The translations under genes were made by a program, and so were the position numbers. Source: an uncultured Clostridia bacterium (GTDB taxonomy: Bacteria > Bacillota_A > Clostridia > Christensenellales > Aristaeellaceae). From it: a DNA stretch of 6,371 nt. Where the stretch lies: positions 1 through 6,371 of the forward strand of contig CAKUDW010000119.1 in the NCBI GenBank assembly GCA_934645275.1, in the 5' to 3' direction. Positions 1-6,127 of the stretch are shown piece after piece. The first letter of the stretch is position 1, and each line of letters starts with the position of its first letter. Under the pieces are notes generated by a model that made no database searches, was not told where the DNA came from, and saw only the letters and a program-made list of their open reading frames with translations.

Positions 1-1
1 G

Positions 2-184
2 GTATGCCTCAAGTGGAACCTGAGCAAGGGCTTTTTACCGCTGCCCAAGTCGGTCACGCCGTCGCGCATTTGCCAAAATGTGCAGCTGTTTGATTTCGAG
101 CTCGCACCCGAGGATATCGCGGCGCTAGACGCGCTTGAGGGACGACTGGGCTACTCCAACCATCCGGATCACATCGATTTTTGA
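2..184 (+). CDS. Aldo/keto reductase, C-terminal fragment (5' end outside window)
   Basis: The reading frame is open from base 2 to the TGA at 182-184 and gives the last 60 residues of an aldo/keto reductase, a cytosolic NAD(P)H-dependent carbonyl reductase of TIM-barrel fold. The family signature is visible: LKWNLSKGFLPLPKS (fragment residues 3-17) followed by TPSRI (19-23). In this family the Lys-Ser...Arg segment contacts the adenosine phosphate of the cofactor. The C-terminal FDFELAPEDIAALDAL stretch and the final HPDHIDF are also typical of the family's last helix and tail. The catalytic Asp-Tyr-Lys-His tetrad lies upstream and cannot be checked. Substrate is unknown. A hairpin downstream and a fresh promoter suggest this gene is not part of the cdaA operon. 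Confidence 0.9.
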   Translation, partial: VCLKWNLSKGFLPLPKSVTPSRICQNVQLFDFELAPEDIAALDALEGRLGYSNHPDHIDF

Positions 185-235
185 GCCGTCAAGAGGAAAA
201 TAGACAAAATATAGACCACAAATGAACATTTTTCA

Positions 236-272
236 AAACCGGCCCAAAATGCTTTGGCGTTTGGACCGGTTT
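236..272 (+). terminator. Hairpin downstream of the aldo/keto reductase, possible terminator or operator
   Basis: Bases 236-248 (AAACCGGCCCAAA) pair with 260-272 (TTTGGACCGGTTT) to give a 13-bp stem with a single C/A mismatch and an 11-base loop. It lies about 50 bp after the aldo/keto reductase stop. The bases after the stem (GTATTATAATAAAA) are AT-rich but lack a clean T-run, so it would be a weak intrinsic terminator. It also overlaps the cdaA promoter, with the -35 box in the loop and the descending arm in the spacer. A DNA operator role is therefore also possible. Confidence 0.45.
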
Positions 273-282
273 GTATTATAAT
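254..282 (+). promoter_or_regulatory. Sigma-A promoter for the cdaA operon
   Basis: A -35 box TTGGCG (254-259) is separated by 17 bp from a perfect -10 box TATAAT (277-282). Transcription would start near 289, giving a leader of only about 34 bases before the proposed cdaA start. That leaves no room for a riboswitch. The -35 box lies in the loop of the inverted repeat at 236-272. Confidence 0.75.
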
Positions 283-309
283 AAAAGTGCTATGGCAATA
301 AATTCAGGC

Positions 310-314
310 GGAGG
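310..314 (+). promoter_or_regulatory. Shine-Dalgarno site that fixes the cdaA start
   Basis: GGAGG at 310-314 is the only good ribosome binding site before cdaA. Its last G is also the first base of the upstream in-frame GTG (314-316), so that GTG cannot be served by it. The in-frame TTG at 323-325 lies 8 bases downstream, the usual spacing. The ATG at 318-320 is out of frame. Confidence 0.7.
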
Positions 315-322
315 TGGATGCC

Positions 323-1198
323 TTGCTTCAGATACAGAACATTCTGAATCAAATAGGAAACCTGTTTTCCAATCTGTTTATCCACCCGGATTGGCGAAAC
401 ATACTTGATATTGCAATTCTAACGGTACTGATTTATAATCTGCTCAAGTTGGTGAGCCACACGCGCGCGAGCTCGCTGTTTAAGGGCATTATATTCATAC
501 TGGTGCTCGCCTTTATTTCAAATGTGCTGGAAATCAACGCGCTGAATTGGCTTTTGGAGCAGATTATCAGCATGGGCGTAGTCGTGCTGGTGATTGTGTT
601 TCAGCCGGAACTGCGCAGAATACTTGAGCAGCTGGGCCGGTCCAAGATCGCGCGGAAGCTGTTCGGCTCGCCGCATGTGCAGCGCAATATTCAGATGGAA
701 CAGCATGTCAGTGAAATTGTGAAGGCGCTTAACGACATGTCCAGAAAGAAAATCGGCGCGCTGATTGTAATTGAGCGCAGCACGAAGCTGGGCGACATCG
801 TGGAATCGGGCACGGTGGTCGACGCTGAGATTTCATCGCAGCTGATCGAGAATATATTCGAACCCAATACGCCCCTGCACGACGGGGCGATGATTATCCG
901 CGACGAACGCATCATGGCGGCGGCCTGCATCCTCCAGCTGTCAGACGACTATTCTATTTCGCGCGAGCTGGGCACACGCCACCGCGCTGCCATCGGCATT
1001 ACCGAAACCACGGATGCAGTTTCGCTGATCGTTTCTGAAGAAACGGGCATTATTTCCATGGCACGCGAAGGCAAGCTTACGCGCTATTTGGATACCAAAT
1101 CCCTGAATATACTTCTCACGGAACTCTTCACGCCGGATCGTACCCTCTCTTCCTGGATATTCGAGCCGGCGGGGAAGGAGAAAAAGCATGAAGCATGA
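323..1198 (+). CDS. cdaA: Diadenylate cyclase CdaA (membrane-bound c-di-AMP synthase)
   Basis: This enzyme condenses two ATP into the second messenger c-di-AMP at the cytoplasmic face of the membrane. c-di-AMP controls potassium and osmolyte transport and cell-wall homeostasis in Firmicutes. With the TTG start the protein has 291 residues, slightly longer than the roughly 273 of B. subtilis CdaA because of an N-terminal extension. Three hydrophobic segments (about 28-45, 54-70 and 78-93) are followed by FQPELRRILEQLG, typical of the junction with the DAC domain. The catalytic DAC motifs are intact: DGA in LHDGAMII (187-189) and RHR in GTRHRAAIG (219-221). The start is set at TTG 323 from the ribosome binding site; an alternative GTG at 314 would add three residues but overlaps that site. 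The gene overlaps cdaR by 11 bp, implying translational coupling. It is first in the operon behind a near-consensus sigma-A promoter. Identification is firm; only the start is arguable. Confidence 0.96.
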   Translation: MLQIQNILNQIGNLFSNLFIHPDWRNILDIAILTVLIYNLLKLVSHTRASSLFKGIIFILVLAFISNVLEINALNWLLEQIISMGVVVLVIVFQPELRRILEQLGRSKIARKLFGSPHVQRNIQMEQHVSEIVKALNDMSRKKIGALIVIERSTKLGDIVESGTVVDAEISSQLIENIFEPNTPLHDGAMIIRDERIMAAACILQLSDDYSISRELGTRHRAAIGITETTDAVSLIVSEETGIISMAREGKLTRYLDTKSLNILLTELFTPDRTLSSWIFEPAGKEKKHEA

Positions 1199-2492
1199 TT
1201 TCTCCTTTAAGCGGCTGTGGAGCTGCATCAAGAAAATCGCCGAGAGCTTTTGGGCAATTCTATCCAGAAGGATATGGATGAAGCTGCTCTCGCTATTGCT
1301 GGCAATTCTGCTGTGGAACTTTGTGGTCACGACCAATACTTCCATCACGCGCAGCAAGACCATTTCGGGCGTGAACGGCTATGTTACCAGTCAGTCTACG
1401 CTGACGACCTATGGCTTGGCTATGCTTACTGATCCCACCGAACTGATTTCAAACGTGACCGTTCGGCTTGAAGTGGCGCAGACGCAGTACAGTCAGGTTT
1501 CGCAGGATAATGTACAGGTCATGCTGGATCTCTCTAGCGTGCGCACGGCTGGCACGCAGGAAGTGCCGCTGCGAGCCACTTGCGCCTATGGCCGGGTGAC
1601 GGATATAATGCCCGCGTCAGTTACGCTGACGTTTGAAACGCTGGACTCCCGTTCTATTCCGGTGAACGTGAAGCTTTCCGGAACAATGGACGGCAGCTAC
1701 TGGTACAACGTTGCGCGAACCAATCCTTCCGTGATTACCGTCAGCGGCGCAGCTTCAGTGGTGCGCGGCATTTCACAGGCGCTGGTCAGGACGGACGTTA
1801 CCGGTGCGGAAACTTCTTATGTGCGCGCCGAGGCCTACGAACTGCTCGATTACAGCGGCGCGGAAGTGAACCGCTCGATGCTGACCAGCCCTGTATCGTC
1901 CATCACGGTGATGACGGATGTGTATCCCACGCGCGAAATCCCGATTTCCACCGATATTGAGGATGTGGTTTCCGGCCGCGTGGCAGATGGCTATGCGATA
2001 TCCGAAATATCCATTCAGCCGGGCAGTATCACAGTAGCGGCGGATGCAGACCTGCTTTCAGGTATCAACGAACTGATGATCGAGCCGGTTTCAGTGGAAG
2101 GCGCTTCTCAGAACGTTTCCGCGCGCGCGAAGATATCGCTGCTCAGTGATTTCAAGTATGCTTCTACGGAGCAGGTGTATGTGAACATCACCATCGCCGA
2201 GGAACGCGTGAGCGAGTGGATTGACAATGTGTCCATTACCTTTGTCGGCAAGGCAGATAATCTGCAGCTGGACTGGCAGCAGGACGATATCATGGTCTAC
2301 ACCACAGGCCCGCGCAGCGCCATTGAAGCACTCAAAAAGGACGGTATTCCAGTCACTGTGGATTTGACGGATCTGACCGCGGGTGAATACAGCTGTGAGC
2401 TGCGCTTTCCAACGGAGAATTATCCGGACGTCAGCTTTGAACCGGAAACGCCCGCCGTCAGTTTAAGACTCATTGAACGCACGGAGGAATAG
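1188..2492 (+). CDS. cdaR: CdaA regulatory protein CdaR (YbbR-domain protein)
   Basis: CdaR is the membrane-anchored partner that modulates CdaA activity in Firmicutes. The 434-residue protein has a basic cytoplasmic N-terminus, one membrane segment (about 33-47, LLSLLLAILLWNFVV) and a long extracytoplasmic part. That part reads as about four YbbR-type beta-rich repeats of 85-95 residues (roughly 52-150, 154-240, 244-335 and 339-430). The repeats recur with patterns such as SRSIPVNVKLSG, TREIPISTDIE and DNVSITFVGKAD at their starts and PxSxTV/TF-like strands inside. ATG 1188 has GGGGAAGGAG at 1171-1180 with 7-base spacing, and overlaps the cdaA 3' end by 11 bp. The repeat borders are my estimate from the sequence. 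In many Firmicutes glmM follows directly; here a different gene follows after 64 bp. Confidence 0.92.
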   Translation: MKHDFSFKRLWSCIKKIAESFWAILSRRIWMKLLSLLLAILLWNFVVTTNTSITRSKTISGVNGYVTSQSTLTTYGLAMLTDPTELISNVTVRLEVAQTQYSQVSQDNVQVMLDLSSVRTAGTQEVPLRATCAYGRVTDIMPASVTLTFETLDSRSIPVNVKLSGTMDGSYWYNVARTNPSVITVSGAASVVRGISQALVRTDVTGAETSYVRAEAYELLDYSGAEVNRSMLTSPVSSITVMTDVYPTREIPISTDIEDVVSGRVADGYAISEISIQPGSITVAADADLLSGINELMIEPVSVEGASQNVSARAKISLLSDFKYASTEQVYVNITIAEERVSEWIDNVSITFVGKADNLQLDWQQDDIMVYTTGPRSAIEALKKDGIPVTVDLTDLTAGEYSCELRFPTENYPDVSFEPETPAVSLRLIERTEE

Positions 2493-2556
2493 GACAGCCC
2501 GGTGACGCGCATGCGGCTGCGGAGCTTGTTTCAGGGTTTAGGAGGAAGTTTTTCAT

Positions 2557-3222
2557 ATGACTCAGACGGGTTTTTCCAATGCGATTGTCAATGCCATGCT
2601 CGGCTGGCTCAAGGGGCTGGCCGCATGGGTACTGCGCCTGTTCAATCTCTCGGGCGGCGGTTCGCCCCTGAAATTTCTGGCAAACAACTGGCTGAAGCTG
2701 CTGATTATCTGTCTGATTATCGGCGTGGCCATGGATTTTCTGGTATGGATACTGCGCTGGCGGCCCTATTGGGTGTGGTTCCATAAAAAGCGTGTAATCA
2801 TCAATGATAAGAACTTTTTCGCGCACGAAAACGATACTTTCGATGTAGACGATCCCTGGACGCGGGGAAGCCGCTCTGTGCGCAGCAGCGCGCGCCCGGC
2901 GGCCAGGCCGGCGCGGGACTGGGAGGACAGCGAATACGTCGTGCGCAGCCAGGCCAACCGCGTGCGCGAGGAGCGTCGCCGCGTAGCGCGCACCGAGCGT
3001 CAGCGCCAGGCGGAGGTGGGTAAGGCTGCACCGCGGGACGTGTTTCAGGACGATCTGTTTAATGTAAACGCCAAACAGAAGTTTTCCGATAAATATGAGG
3101 ACGAGGTGTTCAATGTGAGCAACCTGCCGCGGCTTCCTAAGTCTGGGCGTCGCCCGACTTCGGGCGTGCGGCGGCAACAGCGCGGTGGTACATCGTCCCA
3201 ACAAAGGAGTGAAAGGCAGTGA
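2557..3222 (+). CDS. Unrecognised membrane protein with Arg-rich charged tail, in the cda operon
   Basis: I do not recognise a characterised family. The 221-residue product starts at ATG 2557 behind GGAGG (2541-2545, 11-base spacing). Residues 8-31 form a Trp-rich hydrophobic or amphipathic helix. Residues 45-66 form a clear transmembrane segment (WLKLLIICLIIGVAMDFLVWIL), followed at once by an aromatic and basic belt, RWRPYWVWFHKKR (67-79). By the positive-inside rule the remaining 140 or so residues should be cytoplasmic. This tail is low in hydrophobics and rich in Arg. It contains a probable charged helix or coiled coil (about 129-154) and an Arg/Gln/Ser-rich end (195-221). An acidic motif of form [ND][DE]xF[DN]V occurs three times: NDTFDV (92-97), DDLFNV (165-170) and DEVFNV (182-187). 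It overlaps the SGNH hydrolase gene by 4 bp. Its position after cdaA-cdaR suggests a membrane or envelope role, perhaps as a scaffold or adaptor, but that is inference. Confidence 0.85.
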   Translation: MTQTGFSNAIVNAMLGWLKGLAAWVLRLFNLSGGGSPLKFLANNWLKLLIICLIIGVAMDFLVWILRWRPYWVWFHKKRVIINDKNFFAHENDTFDVDDPWTRGSRSVRSSARPAARPARDWEDSEYVVRSQANRVREERRRVARTERQRQAEVGKAAPRDVFQDDLFNVNAKQKFSDKYEDEVFNVSNLPRLPKSGRRPTSGVRRQQRGGTSSQQRSERQ

Positions 3223-3890
3223 GGCGTCGGATATTGTGCTTCGGAGATTCCAATACCTGGGGTTATAAGCCTACCGGCGGCCGATACGATGAAGATACGC
3301 GCTGGCCGATGCGGATGCAGCGCGTGCTGGGCGACGATTATATCGTGGTCGAAGAGGGCCTGAATGGACGCACCTGCGTATTCGACGATCCGGTGGAGGG
3401 CGGCTTTAAGAGCGGCGCGGCGCATTTGCCCGTGAGCATGATGAGCCATTCGCCGCTGGACGCGGTGATACTGATGCTCGGCACCAACGATACCAAGTGC
3501 CGTTTCGGCATGAACGCAAAGACCATTGGCGAAGGCATGATGCAGTTGGTGCGCCTCGCTCGGCTTTATGGCCACGATGCCGACGGCGACCCGCCGCGCA
3601 TCGTTATCGCTGCGCCCGCGCCGATTCTCGATAACCTGATGCAGGCAGGCCATGGGCCGTGCTTTGGGCCGCAGGCCATCGGCGTGTCCTATGATCTGAT
3701 AAAGGAATACGCGCGCGTTGCAAAACTGCTGCGCTGCGAATTTTTCGACGCTTCTGACTCGGCTGAGGTTTCGCGGCTGGACGCGGTGCATCTCACACGT
3801 GAGGGACATTTGGGTCTGGGCGACGCCATGGCGCACAAGATAAGGGAAATGTTTGAAAGCAACATAAAAGTGGAGGGACACAGAATATGA
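3219..3890 (+). CDS. SGNH/GDSL-family hydrolase, arylesterase/acyltransferase (MsAcT) type
   Basis: This is a cytosolic serine ester hydrolase of 223 residues without a signal peptide. SGNH blocks are in order: GDSN with nucleophile Ser11 (block I), EEGLNGRT with Gly50 (block II), LGTNDTK with Asn90 (block III), and DAVHLT with Asp188 and His191 completing the triad (block V). From memory, the layout closely follows the Mycobacterium smegmatis arylesterase/acyltransferase MsAcT: RILCFGDSxTWG at the start, EEGL..RT..DDP, LPxxxxxHxPLD, IMLGTNDTK and FFDA all match in order. That family hydrolyses small esters and can transfer acyl groups to alcohols; the natural substrate is unknown. GTG 3219 has AAGGAG (3204-3209) 9 bases upstream, and the GTGA overlap with the preceding stop implies coupling. 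It overlaps the alcohol dehydrogenase by ATGA. The SGNH assignment is firm; the subfamily is likely. Confidence 0.92.
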   Translation: MRRRILCFGDSNTWGYKPTGGRYDEDTRWPMRMQRVLGDDYIVVEEGLNGRTCVFDDPVEGGFKSGAAHLPVSMMSHSPLDAVILMLGTNDTKCRFGMNAKTIGEGMMQLVRLARLYGHDADGDPPRIVIAAPAPILDNLMQAGHGPCFGPQAIGVSYDLIKEYARVAKLLRCEFFDASDSAEVSRLDAVHLTREGHLGLGDAMAHKIREMFESNIKVEGHRI

Positions 3891-5062
3891 AAGACTTTAC
3901 TTATTGCCTGCCCACGCGCTTCGTATTTGGTCACGGCGCGGAAAACAAAGCCGGTACGGAACTGGCAGCGATGGGCGCAAAGCGCGTGCTGATTCACTAT
4001 GGCGGCGGTTCGGCTGTGAAGAGCGGCCTGATTGGCAGACTGACGGCAGATCTCGAACAGCACGGCATGGCGGTGACAACGCTGGGCGGCGTGAAGCCCA
4101 ACCCGCGCGATACCGAGGTTTACGAAGGCATCGAGCTGGTGCGCCGCGAGAATATCGATTTCATTCTCGCGGTCGGCGGCGGTTCGGCCATTGACTCATC
4201 CAAGGCCATTGCTCACGGCGTGTGCTACGGCGGCGATTTTTGGGATTTTTTCTGCGGCAAGGCGAAGCCGGAGACTACCATGCCCTTCGGTGCAGTGCTC
4301 ACTACCTCCGCTGCGGGTAGCGAATCCTCGAACAGCTGTGTAATTATGCAGGAAAGCACGCTGATCAAGCGCGGCCTGACTTCCGAGCTGAATCGTCCGC
4401 GCATTGCGTTTATGAATCCGGAACTTGCAATGACGGTGCCGAAATACCAGATCGCAAGCGGCGCGACGGACATTCTGGCGCATATTATGGAGCGCTATTT
4501 TACCTCTGAATCGGAAGTGGATCTCACCGATCGGCTGTGCGAGGCGGCAATGCAGGCCGTGATTCGCGCAGCGCGCATTGCGGTAAAGGAGCCTGAGAAT
4601 TACGATGCGCAGGCGCAGCTGATGTGGGGCAGCACCATTGCGCACAATGAAACCGTGGGCGTGGGTCGCGTGGGCGATTTCGCATCGCATCAGCTTGAGC
4701 ATGAATTGTCTGCGCTTTACGACGTGGCGCACGGTGCGGGGCTGGCCGTGGTGTTCCCCGCATGGATGCGCTTCCAGCTCAAGAAGCACACGATGCGTTT
4801 GGCGCAGTTTGCAAACCGCGTGTATAACGTGCCGGTGAATTTTGAAAATCCGGAGGAGACCGCGCTGCGGGGCATTGAGGCTCATCTGTCATTCCTGCGC
4901 GAAATCGGCATGCCCACCACCTTTGCCGAGCTCGGCGCGCGTGAGGAGGACATCCCGCTACTGGCCAGCAAAGTTAAGCGCAATCCGGGCACGGATACCA
5001 TCGGCCGCGCCTGGCCGATTACCGGCGCAGAGGCCGTGGAAGTCTATAAGTTGATGCTGTAA
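3887..5062 (+). CDS. Iron-containing alcohol dehydrogenase, YqhD/BDH (butanol dehydrogenase) type
   Basis: The 391-residue enzyme is a cytosolic group III metal-dependent alcohol dehydrogenase that interconverts aldehydes and alcohols with NAD(P)H. The N-terminal nucleotide domain shows HYGGGSAVKSG (37-47) and VGGGSAIDSSKAIA (96-109), the usual cofactor loops. The C-terminal domain carries the four expected metal ligands: Asp195 and His199 in SGATDILAHIMERYF, His268 in ASHQLEHEL and His282 in YDVAHGAGL. Their spacing matches E. coli YqhD (Asp194, His198, His267, His281) offset by one, and overall length is nearly the same as YqhD. The family commonly prefers NADPH and has a broad aldehyde range; the exact substrate cannot be read here. 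ATG 3887 overlaps the SGNH stop (ATGA), with GGAGGG (3872-3877) 9 bases upstream. It is the last gene of the operon, followed by the terminator at 5082-5105. Confidence 0.94.
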   Translation: MKDFTYCLPTRFVFGHGAENKAGTELAAMGAKRVLIHYGGGSAVKSGLIGRLTADLEQHGMAVTTLGGVKPNPRDTEVYEGIELVRRENIDFILAVGGGSAIDSSKAIAHGVCYGGDFWDFFCGKAKPETTMPFGAVLTTSAAGSESSNSCVIMQESTLIKRGLTSELNRPRIAFMNPELAMTVPKYQIASGATDILAHIMERYFTSESEVDLTDRLCEAAMQAVIRAARIAVKEPENYDAQAQLMWGSTIAHNETVGVGRVGDFASHQLEHELSALYDVAHGAGLAVVFPAWMRFQLKKHTMRLAQFANRVYNVPVNFENPEETALRGIEAHLSFLREIGMPTTFAELGAREEDIPLLASKVKRNPGTDTIGRAWPITGAEAVEVYKLML

Positions 5063-5081
5063 GGCGGTAAAAATGAAATTG

Positions 5082-5105
5082 GGGACAGCGCAGAGGCGCT
5101 GTCCC
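5082..5105. terminator. Bidirectional intrinsic terminator between the alcohol dehydrogenase and gpr
   Basis: GGGACAGCGC (5082-5091) and GCGCTGTCCC (5096-5105) form a perfect 10-bp GC-rich stem with the tetraloop AGAG. On the plus strand it is followed by a moderately T-rich TGATATATTCTATT. On the minus strand it is followed by CAATTTCATTTTT, a better T-tract. It sits 20 bp after the alcohol dehydrogenase stop and lies between two convergent genes, so it probably serves both. Confidence 0.8.
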
Positions 5106-5134
5106 TGATATATTCTATTGGGGAATTGTGCATG

Positions 5135-5171
5135 AATCGTGGGAAAAGGTACAAACCGATTTCCCGCGGTT
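5135..5171. other. Secondary stem-loop just after the gpr stop codon
   Basis: AATCGTGGGAAA (5135-5146) can pair with TTTCCCGCGGTT (5160-5171), giving 12 bp including two G-T wobbles around a 13-base loop. It ends 2 bp from the gpr stop. No T-run follows on the minus strand, so it does not look like a terminator by itself. It might protect the gpr transcript 3' end or be incidental. Confidence 0.3.
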
Positions 5172-5172
5172 A

Positions 5173-6084
5173 TCAGCCCATCATTTCGGCAATTTCCGCA
5201 TCGCTCACACCGGGCTGAAGCGCACGGTTGATGCCGCCTGCGATCAGCGTGGCACAGTTTTTTACAATAGCGTCGATATCGCGCGGCGTGACGATCAGGT
5301 TGCCCAACTGTGTATCGAACAGCTCGCGTTCCATGTTGGAGAGCGCCGCTTCAGATGCATCGTTCTTGCCACCGGAGAGCAGGGCAAACGCGTCCCGCGC
5401 TAGCGTGGCGGCGTAGATTACGGTGGGCACGCCCACGGCGACGACTTCTACCCCGAGCGTTTCTCGGGTCAGCGGCTTGCGATGATTGCCCACGCCGGAG
5501 CCAGGCTGAATGCCGGTATTTGAAATCTGCACGGTGCAGCCGATGCGCGCCGAATCGCGCGCGGCCAGCGAGTCGATGCAGAGCACGGCGCGTGGATGCA
5601 GCTTTCGGGCCAGGCTTTCCACCATTTCCACCGTTTCAATGCCGGTTACGCCCAGCACACCCGGCGCTATGGCGCAAACGCTTCTCAGATTGCTGTGGCA
5701 GTAGACGCTGCCGAGCATGTGGCGGGTCACCAGCGTCTTATCGATGGCGGCGGGCCCGAGTGAATCAGGCGTGACGTCGCGGTTTCCCAGTCCTACTACC
5801 ATGACCGGCGCGTCATCTGAGGGCGCGATCAGGCGGGAAAGTTCTTCGCCCAGCAGGTTGGAAACCGCGATGCGCGCGTCCGGATCATGTTCTTGCAGCA
5901 GACTGCATTCCATGGTAAGGTAGCTGCCGCAGGGTTTTTCAAGGCTGCGCGCGGCTTCGTCGCTCGCGATGGTTACTTCCGTGAGCTGTACGCCGTTTTC
6001 TTCCCAGCGGCGCACGTCCACACCGGGCATGGACGCGTTGCCGCCAATGTTTTCCATAGCCAGATCGGTGCGCAGGTTTTGCAT
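5173..6084 (-). CDS. gpr: Germination protease GPR (spore SASP-degrading protease)
   Basis: GPR is made in the forespore as a zymogen and, on germination, degrades small acid-soluble spore proteins (SASPs), freeing DNA and supplying amino acids. It belongs to MEROPS family A25. With the ATG start at 6084 the product has 303 residues. Diagnostic motifs in order are RTDLAMEN (5-12), PGV (20-22), KPCGSYLTME (50-59), VVGLGNRDVTPDSLGP (96-111), TRH (120-122), APGVLGVTGIET (140-151), CIDSLAARD (169-177) and NTGIQPGSGVGNHR (189-202). Asp107 (TPDSLGP) and Asp171 (IDSLA) correspond by position to the two aspartates implicated in catalysis in B. megaterium GPR. A GTG at 6093 would add three residues but falls inside the ribosome binding site, so ATG 6084 is preferred. 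Only four residues precede RTDLA, against about 15 in Bacillus, so the propeptide is very short. It is monocistronic here, divergent from rpsT. Confidence 0.95.
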   Translation of the reverse strand: MQNLRTDLAMENIGGNASMPGVDVRRWEENGVQLTEVTIASDEAARSLEKPCGSYLTMECSLLQEHDPDARIAVSNLLGEELSRLIAPSDDAPVMVVGLGNRDVTPDSLGPAAIDKTLVTRHMLGSVYCHSNLRSVCAIAPGVLGVTGIETVEMVESLARKLHPRAVLCIDSLAARDSARIGCTVQISNTGIQPGSGVGNHRKPLTRETLGVEVVAVGVPTVIYAATLARDAFALLSGGKNDASEAALSNMERELFDTQLGNLIVTPRDIDAIVKNCATLIAGGINRALQPGVSDAEIAEMMG

Positions 6085-6089
6085 AAAAA

Positions 6090-6096
6090 TCACCTC
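6090..6096 (-). promoter_or_regulatory. Shine-Dalgarno site that fixes the gpr start
   Basis: Read on the minus strand, GAGGTGA runs from 6096 to 6090. Eight bases separate GAGG from ATG 6084, an ideal distance. The upstream in-frame GTG (6093-6091) is part of this site itself and is therefore not the start. Confidence 0.7.
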
Positions 6097-6127
6097 ATAT
6101 TCGGAGTAACGGCGGATTTACCCGGCG

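Noticed and set aside
289..322. Possible c-di-AMP (ydaO-type) riboswitch in the cdaA leader
   Set aside because: The predicted leader is only about 34 bases, far too short for that riboswitch, and no matching motifs are seen.
2502..2786. GTG-initiated 94-codon frame overlapping the start of the unknown membrane gene
   Set aside because: It has no proper ribosome binding site at its start and is out of frame with the better-supported ATG 2557 gene.
2470..3204. Long minus-strand open frame of 244 codons opposite the unknown membrane protein
   Set aside because: The plus-strand frame has a good ribosome binding site, a clear membrane segment and a coupled downstream start. The antisense product is compositionally odd (Arg/Ala/His/Pro) and looks like a by-product of GC-rich codons.
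3045..3881. Minus-strand open frame of 278 codons opposite the SGNH hydrolase
   Set aside because: It is antisense to an intact SGNH gene with all catalytic blocks, and its own product is Cys/His/Arg-rich with no recognisable motif.
4196..4885. Minus-strand open frame of 229 codons opposite the alcohol dehydrogenase
   Set aside because: It is a shadow of a confidently identified gene with all metal ligands present, and has no recognisable motif of its own.
5310..5774. Plus-strand open frame of 154 codons opposite gpr
   Set aside because: It is antisense to gpr, strongly Arg/Cys/Pro-biased, and has no recognisable domain.
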